Shown here one piece after another: positions 43,447 through 54,250 of a stretch of 64,000 bases of DNA. The stretch's first letter is position 1. The number at the start of each line of letters is the position of its first letter. The notes beneath the pieces are model-generated. The model was not told where the DNA came from and made no database searches. It saw only the letters and a program-made list of their open reading frames with translations. The position numbers and the translations under genes were made by a program. The stretch is from Alphaproteobacteria bacterium UBA4588 (GTDB lineage Bacteria; Pseudomonadota; Alphaproteobacteria; Rhodobacterales; Rhodobacteraceae): NCBI GenBank assembly GCA_905182195.1, contig CAJJAW010000002.1, positions 1 to 64,000 of the forward strand, written 5' to 3'.

Positions 43447-44404
43447 GCGCCTGGACCGTTGGCAACACGTCGTGCACGCGGATGATTTGAGCGCCCTGCG
43501 CCACCGCAGCCAAAGCCACAGCCACAGATCCCGGCATGCGGTCTTCTGCCTGCTCGGCACCAGAAATTGTGCCAATGAAGCGCTTGCGCGACGCGCCCAA
43601 CAAGATCGGGCAGCCAAGTCCATGGAACAGAGCCAATCCGCGCAACAATGCCAAATTATGCTCTAAGGTTTTACCAAAGCCGATGCCCGGATCCACGATG
43701 ATTTTGTCGCGCGCAATCCCATGCCCCAAAGCAAATTCAATCCGCACGGCAAGGTAGTCATAGACATCCAGCAGCACATCTTCATAGGTGGCATGTTGCT
43801 GCATGGTCTTGGGGTCACTCGGCGCATGCATCAAACAGATAGGCGCGCCCGAACGCGCAGCCAAGCTGGCCATATCTTCGTCAAAGCTCAAAGCAGAGAC
43901 GTCATTGATCCAATCGGCACCTGCCGCCACGGCAGCTTCGGCCACGCTGGCCTTTCTTGTGTCGATAGACAATGGCAGGGCAATCTCTTGCCGCAACTCA
44001 GCCACGGCGGGGACTGTGCGGGCAATCTCATCGGCCACATCCACATAATCCGCCCCGGGTCGCGTGCTTTCTCCACCTATATCCACGATATCGGCTCCGT
44101 CTCGTCGCATGGTTTGCGCATGGGCCATGGCGGCAGCAAGCCTGTCAAACTGACCACCATCAGAGAAGCTGTCGGGTGTGGCGTTGAGAACACCCATGAC
44201 CTGCGGGCGAGACATCCCATCAGTGCCCAAATCCGGACGAGGGTCTGTCAGCCGCTGAAAAGCCTCTTCAGGGATATCGGCAGCCCTGCAAATACGAGGC
44301 TTTGTCCCGCGCTGCAACACTTCGATTTGCGAAAAACGGCACCAACCAACAGCCAGTAAAAACTGGCCCCGCTCTTCAATCAAAGGGCGGTAATAGGCCG
44401 TCAT
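43418..44404 (-). CDS. folP: Dihydropteroate synthase
   Basis: MGVLNATPDSFSDGG, IVDIGGESTRPGA, IVDPGIGFGKT. Confidence 0.97.
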   Translation of the reverse strand: MTAYYRPLIEERGQFLLAVGWCRFSQIEVLQRGTKPRICRAADIPEEAFQRLTDPRPDLGTDGMSRPQVMGVLNATPDSFSDGGQFDRLAAAMAHAQTMRRDGADIVDIGGESTRPGADYVDVADEIARTVPAVAELRQEIALPLSIDTRKASVAEAAVAAGADWINDVSALSFDEDMASLAARSGAPICLMHAPSDPKTMQQHATYEDVLLDVYDYLAVRIEFALGHGIARDKIIVDPGIGFGKTLEHNLALLRGLALFHGLGCPILLGASRKRFIGTISGAEQAEDRMPGSVAVALAAVAQGAQIIRVHDVLPTVQALRLWAAVRG

Positions 44405-45324
44405 AGCTTAGCCTGATCGACCTGCGCTTCTCGGGCAATGGCCAACTCACCAGTGGGTGCGGCACCAACAAATACCACCTGCACCGCCTGCATTTCTTTG
44501 GCGAACCATTCCACCAGAGCAGCCATATCTACCATATGGGTGGGCGGCCCATCGACGGCATCCAAAACAATCTTCGACGGAGCCCAAACGCTTATCTGGT
44601 CATGACGCATGCCCCAATCTAGCTCAGTCTTGGTGCAGACAACCACACAACGGTCATCGTGGCTGGCCAACACCCAAGCATTTTGCTCAATCGCCAGCAA
44701 ATCAATGCGGCGTTGCACCATTTTATGTTGAAACACTTGTGGCGGAGCGGTTTGCGGCGTGTCGACACAGATGATCACCGGGCGGTCATTGGTCTCGGCC
44801 GCTGCAACCCAATCCGAAAGATTATCGCCAGATACTACAGAATTAGCCAGAAACAGCACGATGGGATGCGGTGTATCTTCCAATCTGCGCAGACCGGCAT
44901 CCAAAGCCCGTGTCCGTGCTCTGACAATCTCCACGCCCAAATTGCCCGGGCCACGGTCAATTTTCTCAATACGCACGAAAACACGTTGCGCCTGTGGGGC
45001 CAAAAGAATGCGATCTGCAACCCGTTCTGCTAAGGTTTCCAGCAAATTTAGCCGTTCCTCGGAAAGAGCCGCCTCAATAGCTTCGGTGACGCGGTCATAC
45101 GATAAGATCCGGTCAACATCATCTTGAATTTCAGCATTCAAAGGCTGAACTTCAACCACAACATCGAAACGAATACGCTGAGTCGTGCCTCGTTCTGCCT
45201 GAAACGCACCTATTTCAACCGTAATAATATGATCTCTAACAGATATTCGGTCACAAGTACCTAGAGCGGTGGCCTCTGAGCGAGCTAACGGATGCGCAAA
45301 GGCATGTTCAAGATCATCTGTCAT
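44401..45324 (-). CDS. folB: Dihydroneopterin aldolase with long C-terminal extension
   Basis: FolB-like N-terminus (residues about 25-140) plus about 160 additional residues. Confidence 0.82.
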   Translation of the reverse strand: MTDDLEHAFAHPLARSEATALGTCDRISVRDHIITVEIGAFQAERGTTQRIRFDVVVEVQPLNAEIQDDVDRILSYDRVTEAIEAALSEERLNLLETLAERVADRILLAPQAQRVFVRIEKIDRGPGNLGVEIVRARTRALDAGLRRLEDTPHPIVLFLANSVVSGDNLSDWVAAAETNDRPVIICVDTPQTAPPQVFQHKMVQRRIDLLAIEQNAWVLASHDDRCVVVCTKTELDWGMRHDQISVWAPSKIVLDAVDGPPTHMVDMAALVEWFAKEMQAVQVVFVGAAPTGELAIAREAQVDQAKL

Positions 45325-45374
45325 TTAAATGCTCTCCGGCCCTGACATTACCATAATCGGCGCAGCAGCAGAAT

Positions 45375-46103
45375 TTAATTATCAGCACTGTTTTTAACAG
45401 GTTTATAAAATTTGTGTATCCCAATTGTAGCCGTATGCTCAAAACGTCGCGCCCAAGAAGGTTGGACCGATGTGGTGTGGTAGTAAGTAGCCCCACCACT
45501 CAAATCCCGTATGCCACCGTCGATCATAACCCCAGCAATGCCAACTATCTGGTCATAAACTTCTCTATTAGCGACACGTTCAAGCTTTCCATCGCAGGTA
45601 TAGCTGAACTGGCAGGCATGCTTTCGCCCAGTGCCTTGGTTTACAACCCTACAAATGCTATTGGGAAATTTCGAGCTGTCCACACGATTTAGAATCACTT
45701 CAGCCACCGCAAACTGGCCTTTAACCGGTTCACCACGTGCCTCAAAATACAGAGCTTCTGCCAAACATTTCCATTGGAGGTTTGGCCGGTTTTTAGGACG
45801 CATTGATGTCAGCAAAATACTACGTTCTTTGGGACGCATTGAAGTAAATAAATTGTTTTTTTGTAATGGTATGGATGTGGTAATTAACGATTCAGGCGTC
45901 AGTGTTTTGACAAATTCTTTCAGAAAAAAATGCACATTCAATTCTGCGGCTTCAATAGACCGCAGGACAAAAAGTTGAACCAAAAGCACATAGCATAAAG
46001 TTACCAAAACGGAGCGCATGAAGCCAATCCCCATAGCTAAAAGTTCCCAGCAGTCTATTCGGCTATAAGAAAATATGCAGGTTACGTCTAGTGACTGCGT
46101 CAA
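45375..46103 (-). CDS. SleB-type cell wall hydrolase
   Basis: CLAEALYFEARGEPVKGQFAVAEVILNRV and ATYYHTTSVQPSWAR. Confidence 0.93.
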   Translation of the reverse strand: MTQSLDVTCIFSYSRIDCWELLAMGIGFMRSVLVTLCYVLLVQLFVLRSIEAAELNVHFFLKEFVKTLTPESLITTSIPLQKNNLFTSMRPKERSILLTSMRPKNRPNLQWKCLAEALYFEARGEPVKGQFAVAEVILNRVDSSKFPNSICRVVNQGTGRKHACQFSYTCDGKLERVANREVYDQIVGIAGVMIDGGIRDLSGGATYYHTTSVQPSWARRFEHTATIGIHKFYKPVKNSADN

Positions 46104-46138
46104 AAGTAAATTATTTTGACTGGAATGCGACCTTTACA

Positions 46139-48679
46139 TCAATGTTTCAGCTGGTCTGAAATTGCGCATTGTGCTGCCGCAAGACGAGCCACAGGTACCC
46201 GAAACGGTGAGCAAGACACGTAAGTAAAACCACATTTTCGGATAAAGGCAATAGCCTTAGGATCACCACCATGCTCACCACAAATCGACAGAACTACTTC
46301 AGGGCGCGCCGCCCGGCCACGCTCAGCGCCCAATATTAGAAGCTCGCCAACACCATCTGTATCAAGGCTATGAAACGGATCTTCCTCATAGACACCTTGT
46401 TGAACATAAGAAGACATAAACCGGCCAGCATCATCTCGAGACAACCCATAGGTCATCTGCGTGAGATCATTTGTACCAAAACTCAAGAACTGGGAATGGG
46501 CCGCGATTTCACCCGCGCGCAGAGCTGCACGCGGGGTTTCAACCATGACACCCAACGAATAGGTGAAACTGTTCCCACGCTCTGTACGCACAGCCGCCGC
46601 CGCAGTATCAATCCGCGCCTTTACTAATTCCACTTCTCGGCAGGCGGAGACTAAAGGGATCATGATTTCAGGGGCGGCATCAACGCCACTATCAATTGCA
46701 GCCTCAAATATTGCACGGGCCTGCATGTCGTAAATCTCAGGCACAGTGATCCCAAGACGTACGCCGCGCAGTCCTAGCATGGGATTATACTCAGACAACT
46801 GCGCCACCCGCTCTGTAACTCTAGACAGCGGTAGATTCAGGGCCTCAGCCAAGTCGCGTAAACCGCTGCGATCTGCAGGCAAGAACTCATGCAGCGGCGG
46901 ATCCAAAAGTCGGATGCAAACAGGTCTGCCTTCCATGATTTGGAACAACTCAGTGAAATCTGCCCGCTGCATTGGTAACAGGCGCTCAAGAGATGCGGCG
47001 CGATCGTCTTCATTTTCAGCAAAAATCATCTCGCGCATCACCGTCAAGCGATCCGCCTCAAAAAACATATGCTCGCTGCGACACAAGCCAATCCCATCAG
47101 CTAGAAAGTTTTTGGCCGTCTGCGCATCGCGGGGCGTATCCGCATTAGCACGAATGCCAATATCGCGCAGATCATCAGCCCAGCTCAGTAATGTGATCAC
47201 AGTACTATCAAGGCCGGCTTCAACCGTCTCGACATGCCCCACAAGGATCTCTCCTAGGGTTCCATCAACGGTGATCACGTCACCTTCACGCAAAATCTGT
47301 TGATTTCTACCAACCACAATATTCTTCTGTGCATCAATGCTCATGTCAAATGCACCCACTACGCAGGGCAAGCCTAGACCGCGGCCGATCACCGCTGCGT
47401 GGCTTGTCACGCCACCACGCTCGGTCAACACCGCAACCGCCGAATGCATGCCACGAATGTCCTCCGGTCCAGTTTCACGCCGGACCAGAACAGCAGCCTC
47501 CCCACGCGCGGCACAGGCTTGTGCATCTGAGGCGGTAAACACAATCTTACCTGTGGCAGCGCCTGGACTGGCCGCGATGCCTTTTGCCAAAACCGTGCGG
47601 GCAGCATTGGGCGCCACTTGACGGTGTAGCAATTCCGATAAAGCCTTAGGGTCTACACGCATCAGCGCTTCTTCACGCGGAATAACGCCATCATTGGCCA
47701 GATCGACTGCTATATGCACGGCGGCACTGGAGGATCGAATAATCCGCACAGCATCCAATATCACCAATTCACCATTCTCAAGCGTAAACTCAATTTGCAT
47801 CTCTTCGCGCAAACGTTGCCTTGCCACAACTGAATGCGCTAAGAGTTCTCCAAACACTTCAGGACAGGTCTCCTCAAAAGACGGGCCACGAGGGTCTTTG
47901 GTTAAATATAGAGATCCCGCTTGTCGATCTAAAGCTTCGCGGCCCTGAGACTGGCGCAGATATCGGCCATGGATTTCCGGCAGGCCAGTCTCAGATGAAG
48001 CGAATTGTATTACACCAGATCCACATTCCCCAGGCCCAACCCCAATCGCCATCGCCTGGACCACAAGCCCAAGTCCCGCATCAACTGGTGCGCCTTTGGC
48101 TTGGCGCAACAGGCGCGCACTGGTTCCCTCCCAAGCGCGAGCCATAGACCGCAACACATACGCCAATTGTATATCTACTGCTTGCGGAAACGGCTCGTCA
48201 GCCTCCTCAGCATAGGTGGACAATGCGGTTATTACATCCTCCGCAGTAGGTGTTTCTGGATCTTCGAAAGCATCAGGATCAAGTCGGGCTACATGCGTCG
48301 CATAGGCATTGATGAACCGCAGATAGAGTACTGCCGCCGAAGTCTCGCCCAAGGTCCCAGACAAAGAAGCGAATTTCGCGTCGTTCATGCCTATGTTCAA
48401 AATAGCGCCAGGGCCACCCCAATCTGGGCTGCCAGAAGATGGCCGAACTGAAAGTAATGGTGTCTCGTCAAAATGCGGCAGCACGAGATTAAGATCGATC
48501 GCATTACCAGTAGCCATTTTATGCACAGCAGCAAAAGACAGGGCAACAGTGGTCGGCACAGGCATATCGAGTCGGATCAAACGTTGCGCACATTTTGCCC
48601 GCCCACCGTAAGCCGCTGCTGTCATGGGAGTGGTACTTTTTACCAACACGATGGGTGCGTATACTAGATCATTCTGCAC
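46139..48679 (-). CDS. PPDK-like / PEP-utilizing enzyme
   Basis: LTERGGVTSHAAVIGRGLGLPCVVG phosphohistidine motif; SFGTNDLTQMTYGLSRDDAGRF; SCSPFRVPVARLAAAQ. Confidence 0.93.
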   Translation of the reverse strand: MQNDLVYAPIVLVKSTTPMTAAAYGGRAKCAQRLIRLDMPVPTTVALSFAAVHKMATGNAIDLNLVLPHFDETPLLSVRPSSGSPDWGGPGAILNIGMNDAKFASLSGTLGETSAAVLYLRFINAYATHVARLDPDAFEDPETPTAEDVITALSTYAEEADEPFPQAVDIQLAYVLRSMARAWEGTSARLLRQAKGAPVDAGLGLVVQAMAIGVGPGECGSGVIQFASSETGLPEIHGRYLRQSQGREALDRQAGSLYLTKDPRGPSFEETCPEVFGELLAHSVVARQRLREEMQIEFTLENGELVILDAVRIIRSSSAAVHIAVDLANDGVIPREEALMRVDPKALSELLHRQVAPNAARTVLAKGIAASPGAATGKIVFTASDAQACAARGEAAVLVRRETGPEDIRGMHSAVAVLTERGGVTSHAAVIGRGLGLPCVVGAFDMSIDAQKNIVVGRNQQILREGDVITVDGTLGEILVGHVETVEAGLDSTVITLLSWADDLRDIGIRANADTPRDAQTAKNFLADGIGLCRSEHMFFEADRLTVMREMIFAENEDDRAASLERLLPMQRADFTELFQIMEGRPVCIRLLDPPLHEFLPADRSGLRDLAEALNLPLSRVTERVAQLSEYNPMLGLRGVRLGITVPEIYDMQARAIFEAAIDSGVDAAPEIMIPLVSACREVELVKARIDTAAAAVRTERGNSFTYSLGVMVETPRAALRAGEIAAHSQFLSFGTNDLTQMTYGLSRDDAGRFMSSYVQQGVYEEDPFHSLDTDGVGELLILGAERGRAARPEVVLSICGEHGGDPKAIAFIRKCGFTYVSCSPFRVPVARLAAAQCAISDQLKH

Positions 48680-48742
48680 TGCGGCATCCTTTTCTTCAAC
48701 TCCAGCATAGGCCCCTGTCGAAGTAGCGCAAGAGGACTGTGA

Positions 48743-50800
48743 TCAACCTTCCAGTTTGGACAGATCTGCCACGGAGAGGCAGGTGGTTCTGATACGGCTA
48801 AGCAAATTTAAACGGTTGCGTCGTATCATTGCGCTGTCCGCATTGATCTTCACCGCATCAAAAAACAAATCAATTGGGCCACGCAATATAGACAAAGCCG
48901 CCATAGCAGTTGAAAAATCCTGTGCGTCCATGGCTGGCTTGATCTGCGCATCCGCCACATCCAACGCCGCAAATAGTGCCTTTTCAGCATCACTTTCCGC
49001 AAACTTTACATCTGCGCCATAGCTGTATTCCACTCCATCTTTCTCTTCGGCTTGGCTAAGAATGTTATTGGCACGCTTGAACCCTTGGATGAGGTTCTCA
49101 CCATCATCTGTAGCTAATGTCAGCTGCAAAGCTTGTGCACGTTTGGCCAACAATGCCAGATCATCACTGGCAGACATCACGACGCAAGCGTCAATTACGT
49201 CATGGCGAATGCCTTGATCACGTAGAAAAACCTTCAGGCGGTCTTGAAAAAATCCAAGCAGATCAACCGCACCTGCTCCAACATCTGCAGGTTTGAGAAT
49301 TGCAGCCAGCGGCAACGTCAGCTGGTTCTCCATAATCAACCGGATCACACCTAAAGCCGCACGGCGCAAAGCAAAGGGGTCTTTGGAGCCAGTTGGCTTT
49401 TCATCAATCGCCCAAAACCCGGTCAACATGTCCAGCTTATCCGCCAAGGCTACTGCTACTGAGACGGGGGCCGTCGGCACGTCATCCGAGGGGCCCAGTG
49501 GTGAGTAATGGTCTTCACAGGCTGCGGCTATATCCTTACCCATACCTGCTTCCAAGGCATAATAACGCCCCATCAAGCCCTGCAGTTCAGGGAATTCATA
49601 AACCATTTCAGAGCTAAGATCAGCCTTAGCTACCAGAGCTGCTTTTTCCACAATATCTGCATCACATCCAACAATGGGAGCTAACTCCCGTGCCAACGTG
49701 GCAATGCGCTTAATCCGGTCGGATTGACTGCCCAACTGATTGTGGAATGTGACATTCTCCAAATCACTTTGCCATTTCAGCATGCCGGTTTTGGCTTCGC
49801 GCAGATCATTTTCCCAAAAGAACTTCGCATCAGCCAAACGCGCGGCAAGCACCTTTTGGTTACCCTTAAGGATTGTAGCACCTTGATCTGCCGTCTCGAT
49901 ATTAGCCACAGTCACAAAGCGCTCAATGCGACCAGTTTTTGGATTAGACACAGAAAAAAACTTTTGGTGCTCCTTCATGGAAGTTTTTAGTACTTCTGGC
50001 GGTAGACCAAGAAAATCATCGTCAATCTGACCCATTAACACTACAGGCCATTCAACCAGACCTGATACTTCAGCCAAAAGGCCCAAATCTTCTACCACGT
50101 CCTGACCCAGGGCAAAGGCTTGGCTGGTCGCCTCTTGCCAGATTGCAGCGCTGCGCTCATCGCAACGCAATATCACCTTAGCGCGTTTTAATTTAGCCTC
50201 ATAGTCATCAAAGTCATTCACCGTGAAGACATCATCAGCCATAAAGCGATGGCCTCGTGTGGTATTACCCGCAGATATACCATCAATTTCAAGTGGCACA
50301 ATTTGGGTTTCAACTTCATTCGACAGCAGACACAGGATTGACTGCAACGGCCGCACCCAACGCAGACTACCACTGCCCCAGCGCATTGATTTTGGCCATG
50401 GGAAATTACGTATTGTGACCTCGAGTTCCTCGGCCACAATCTCTGCGGCAGGACGGCCTGGTTTGGTAATATTAGCAAAATAGACTTGACCTTTTTTGTC
50501 GTCTCTGACTTCAAGATCATCCAGGGTTAGACTTGCACCACGTAAAAACCCCTGTATAGCCTGATCAGGTGCGCCAACTTTGGGCCCCTTACGCTCTTCT
50601 TGAACGGTAGGACTGGCTTCAAGTAGGCCCTCAATAGCCAAGGTTAAACGGCGCGGGGTGTGAAATGCCGCCGCGCTGGCATAGGTAAGCCCAGCATCAA
50701 CTATGCCGTTGGTCATCAGCTTCTTTAGGTTTTCAGCCGCTTGTGCCTGAAAGCCTGCTGGAATTTCTTCAGAAAAAAGCTCGATTAGAAGATCAGCCAT
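48743..50800 (-). CDS. glyS: Glycine-tRNA ligase beta subunit
   Basis: MADLLIELFSEEIPAGFQAQAAENL; start chosen at internal ATG. Confidence 0.97.
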   Translation of the reverse strand: MADLLIELFSEEIPAGFQAQAAENLKKLMTNGIVDAGLTYASAAAFHTPRRLTLAIEGLLEASPTVQEERKGPKVGAPDQAIQGFLRGASLTLDDLEVRDDKKGQVYFANITKPGRPAAEIVAEELEVTIRNFPWPKSMRWGSGSLRWVRPLQSILCLLSNEVETQIVPLEIDGISAGNTTRGHRFMADDVFTVNDFDDYEAKLKRAKVILRCDERSAAIWQEATSQAFALGQDVVEDLGLLAEVSGLVEWPVVLMGQIDDDFLGLPPEVLKTSMKEHQKFFSVSNPKTGRIERFVTVANIETADQGATILKGNQKVLAARLADAKFFWENDLREAKTGMLKWQSDLENVTFHNQLGSQSDRIKRIATLARELAPIVGCDADIVEKAALVAKADLSSEMVYEFPELQGLMGRYYALEAGMGKDIAAACEDHYSPLGPSDDVPTAPVSVAVALADKLDMLTGFWAIDEKPTGSKDPFALRRAALGVIRLIMENQLTLPLAAILKPADVGAGAVDLLGFFQDRLKVFLRDQGIRHDVIDACVVMSASDDLALLAKRAQALQLTLATDDGENLIQGFKRANNILSQAEEKDGVEYSYGADVKFAESDAEKALFAALDVADAQIKPAMDAQDFSTAMAALSILRGPIDLFFDAVKINADSAMIRRNRLNLLSRIRTTCLSVADLSKLEG

Positions 50801-51318
50801 TATTGATCCCTTTCCGGGCAATTGTCAGATGCCTGAGAGCCATCATAAAGCTTATCACCACAGTCATTGATTTGGTGCCATACAAATCCTCGACCATCGC
50901 CATAGATCGCTACAATCCGGTCTATGCCAAATTCGAAATTAGCTTCACCCATATAGGCTATCGCCATACCCGATTCTAAATCTTTGCCAATTTGGTTTGC
51001 ATCAAAACAGCTAAACCAATCCGGTGCATTACGCGGTTCCGGATTTGTAACTGTGGTGAAGGTTTCCGTTAAAAGCTCAGTGCTCAGCGATGTCCTGAAG
51101 CAGGCACGATAGCGGATAGGACTGCTGTTGGCATCGATACCTTCAAAAGCTGACACGGGAATACGCTCAGAATCACCACTCGTCACAGAGGTTAGCGCCA
51201 CATCACCCTGATTGAAGGTTTCATAATAGCCATAAACTTGAGCGTAATAGACACCTATTCCAAACACTGCTGTGACCGCTAGTATACCGCCACTTACCAA
51301 TTTTCCACTCACAGCCAT
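50800..51318 (-). CDS. Small membrane-anchored protein between glyQ and glyS (DUF6446-like)
   Basis: [35 protein letters not shown]; overlaps the glyQ stop and glyS start. Confidence 0.75.
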   Translation of the reverse strand: MAVSGKLVSGGILAVTAVFGIGVYYAQVYGYYETFNQGDVALTSVTSGDSERIPVSAFEGIDANSSPIRYRACFRTSLSTELLTETFTTVTNPEPRNAPDWFSCFDANQIGKDLESGMAIAYMGEANFEFGIDRIVAIYGDGRGFVWHQINDCGDKLYDGSQASDNCPERDQ

Positions 51319-52232
51319 CAGATCCCCCCTGCCGCTGCAGTTTGCACAAAAGCATCCGCACATTTTGTAGCTAAAGACCTGACACGGCCTATATACGCCT
51401 GCCGTTCTGTGACCGAGATCACGCCCCGCGCGTCTAAAAGGTTGAACATGTGACTGGCTTTGATGCATTGATCATAAGCCGGGTGCGCCATTATAATGTG
51501 TTTACCCGTTTTAGGATCTAAATGGTCCTGCGCTAAAATGTTTTCACATTCTGTTTCTGCTTCTTTAAATTGGCGTAGCAGAACATCCGTATTGGCAACA
51601 TCGAAATTCCAACGGGCATATTCTTCTTCAGTCTGCTTGAAGATATCACCATAGCTCAGTGGAATTGGCGCTAAGGGATCGTTGAACGGCATATCCATCA
51701 CATGATCCACACCCAGCACATACATCGCTAAACGCTCTAAGCCATAAGTCAACTCACCAGACACAGGATTGCAATCATGGCCACCAACCTGTTGGAAATA
51801 AGTAAACTGTGACACCTCCATACCATCACACCAAACCTCCCAACCAAGCCCCCAAGCTCCAAGAGTAGGGCTTTCCCAATCGTCCTCAACAAAGCGGATA
51901 TCATGCACGGCCATGTCGATGCCAATAACCTTTAAGCTCCCCAAATATAGCTCTTGCAGATTAGGTGGACTAGGCTTGATTACTACTTGATATTGGTAAT
52001 AATGCTGGAGCCGATTAGGGTTTTCACCGTAGCGCCCATCAGTGGGGCGCCGCGATGGCTGGACATAGGCCACAGCCCAAGGCTTAGAGCCTAGGGCGCG
52101 CAATGTTGTGGCAGGATGAAATGTTCCCGCACCCACCTCCATATCATAAGGCTGCAAAATCGCACAGCCGTGTCCCGCCCAATAACTTTGAAGGCGCAAA
52201 ATAATCTCTTGAAATGATTTTGGAGTATTCAT
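51318..52232 (-). CDS. glyQ: Glycine-tRNA ligase alpha subunit
   Basis: [43 protein letters not shown]. Confidence 0.97.
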   Translation of the reverse strand: MNTPKSFQEIILRLQSYWAGHGCAILQPYDMEVGAGTFHPATTLRALGSKPWAVAYVQPSRRPTDGRYGENPNRLQHYYQYQVVIKPSPPNLQELYLGSLKVIGIDMAVHDIRFVEDDWESPTLGAWGLGWEVWCDGMEVSQFTYFQQVGGHDCNPVSGELTYGLERLAMYVLGVDHVMDMPFNDPLAPIPLSYGDIFKQTEEEYARWNFDVANTDVLLRQFKEAETECENILAQDHLDPKTGKHIIMAHPAYDQCIKASHMFNLLDARGVISVTERQAYIGRVRSLATKCADAFVQTAAAGGI

Positions 52233-52395
52233 GAAGTCCTCGGCCACTCTGATGGCGTCTGAATAGGCTGTGCGTTGGCCAGCGTCAATCAAGCCACCGA
52301 TGCTAAATCATCGCAAACCTAGAAAGGTTTTCTTGTTGTCTTGATTTGCAGTACAATCACACAAATAAGAGCTCAAAGATTTTAAAGGCCAAAAG

Positions 52396-54147
52396 ATGAA
52401 AAAATCCATGATCCAATGCACAGTTGCGATTTTCCTATTTTGGAGCTACGCCGCTTTAGCACAACTTGCGTCAACAGGCAGTGTTTGGATACAACTTGAG
52501 GCACAACCAGATCGCCCATCTGCCATGCAGAGCATCGAGCGTTATATGCGAGATTTTGGCAATGTGGTTGGATTTAATATTGGGGCAGGATGGTTTGGCG
52601 TCGCGCTTGGCCCTTACGAAGAAGACGCTGTGGAGGCGGTTTGGCAAGAGTTTCACAGGTCGGGGCTGATACCACGCACCAGTTTCATCACCACCGGTAC
52701 CTCTTACCGAAGTCAAATCCCTCTCCCAACTGTAGCACAGGACGACCCAGCTCAGCCAACCAGTCCTGAAATGCTTTCTGTAGCGATGGTTCCTGTTGGA
52801 ACCATCGCTACCTCCGAATTAAGCAGAGCCAAGCAACGCGACAAAGCATTAGAAACAGAACAGGCGATGAACATTTCAGAAAAAAAATACCTGCAACGGG
52901 CGTTAGCTTGGGTTGGATTTTATGAAAGCGCTATTGACGGTCTTTATGGCCGCGCCACCAGGAGCGCTATGTCGCTCTGGCAAATCTCCAATGGCTATGA
53001 TGAGACTGGTGTTTTAACAACTTTACAACGTGATGAATTGATTTCAAATTACACAAGACTTTTGGCAGGGCTAGACTTTATACAAACCATTGAAACTAAA
53101 GCAGGCATCTCAATCCAGGTCCCCAACGCCATTCTTGGTGCCCCAAAATATGATGAGCCTTTTGTCCGTTTTGAAGCTAACGACGGCAGTGTTATAAAGG
53201 TAATTTTAATAAGCCAAACTGGTGACGAAGCGAGGCTTAAAGCACTATATCAAGTCATTCAAACCCTTAGTATTATTCCAAAAAATGGCGCGCGGAAGCT
53301 TAACAAATCAAACTTCACTATCGAGGCCTTCAACAGCGAGCTACACACCACTGGCTTTGCGCAGTTACGCGACGGCCATATAAAGGGTGCATTATTGGTC
53401 TGGCCCGTGGGCGATGACGCCCGCAGAGAACGCGTGGCAGATGAGATTTTTAATAGCTTCAATACCCTGCCAGGTGCCTTGGCAGACGCTACCATTTTTG
53501 AGAATGGGTTTATACCAAAAGATTTGCTTTCTGGCCTAGGCATCCGTCAACCAAAATTTGTTCAATCAGGCGTCTTCTTGAACGCCACTGGTATGATTTT
53601 AACAGCTGCACGGGACTTTGGAAGCTGCGACCTGATCGAGCTGGGAGATGGGGTAAATGCCCAAGTTGTGATCGAGAATGCCCACCTGGCTGTTTTGGAA
53701 GCGCTGCAAGACATTACCCCAGCAATTGTGCCTGAATTTCAATCACTACCCCTGCTTGCTCCAAGGCGCATCTCCATTGGCGGATATTCCTACAGCGGAC
53801 AATTGAGTATGCCAACCGTAACACTGGGCATTTTGCAGGATGTCAAAAACCTTGAGGGTGAGCGGGACATCGCTCGACTTGAGATCAACACACTGCCGGG
53901 TGATATCGGTGGCCCACTGTATGACCAAAACGGTGCCGTAGTTGGAGTCTTGTTGCCAAACCCCAAGACTGTGGACCGGCAATTACCAAGTAACGTGAAA
54001 TTCGCAGCTACATGGGGTATGATATCCCCCCTTCTACAGCAAGAGAATGTGCCAGTAGCCTCAGCGGTTTCAAGCGTTTTAATGGATGCAATTGATCTAT
54101 CCAATATTGCGAAAAATACCGTGGCGCTAATAAAATGTTGGGACTGA
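52396..54147 (+). CDS. Exported trypsin-like protease with peptidoglycan-binding-like domain
   Basis: YLQRALAWVGFYESAIDGLYGRATRSAMSLWQ (PG-binding-like); C-terminal serine-protease-like TLPGDIGGPLYDQNGAVVGVL, with G-D-I-G-G at the usual GDSGG site. Confidence 0.72.
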   Translation: MKKSMIQCTVAIFLFWSYAALAQLASTGSVWIQLEAQPDRPSAMQSIERYMRDFGNVVGFNIGAGWFGVALGPYEEDAVEAVWQEFHRSGLIPRTSFITTGTSYRSQIPLPTVAQDDPAQPTSPEMLSVAMVPVGTIATSELSRAKQRDKALETEQAMNISEKKYLQRALAWVGFYESAIDGLYGRATRSAMSLWQISNGYDETGVLTTLQRDELISNYTRLLAGLDFIQTIETKAGISIQVPNAILGAPKYDEPFVRFEANDGSVIKVILISQTGDEARLKALYQVIQTLSIIPKNGARKLNKSNFTIEAFNSELHTTGFAQLRDGHIKGALLVWPVGDDARRERVADEIFNSFNTLPGALADATIFENGFIPKDLLSGLGIRQPKFVQSGVFLNATGMILTAARDFGSCDLIELGDGVNAQVVIENAHLAVLEALQDITPAIVPEFQSLPLLAPRRISIGGYSYSGQLSMPTVTLGILQDVKNLEGERDIARLEINTLPGDIGGPLYDQNGAVVGVLLPNPKTVDRQLPSNVKFAATWGMISPLLQQENVPVASAVSSVLMDAIDLSNIAKNTVALIKCWD

Positions 54148-54250
54148 CGGATATAATCCAGCTGCTGACCGAGTTGTATTTAGCCTTACTGAAACGGCAA
54201 AAAACCAAACTACAGTTGACGATTTTACTGCTACACGGCACAGGTGAGGT

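Noticed and set aside
43721-44359. 212-aa plus-strand ORF over folP
   Set aside because: Antisense to clear folP motifs.
46746-47303. 185-aa plus-strand ORF over the PPDK-like gene
   Set aside because: Antisense shadow, Arg/Ser-rich, no recognisable domain.
52396-54147. Phage-like lysin
   Set aside because: PG-binding-like domain plus protease-like C-terminus and signal peptide fit a chromosomal exported protein; no phage genes nearby.
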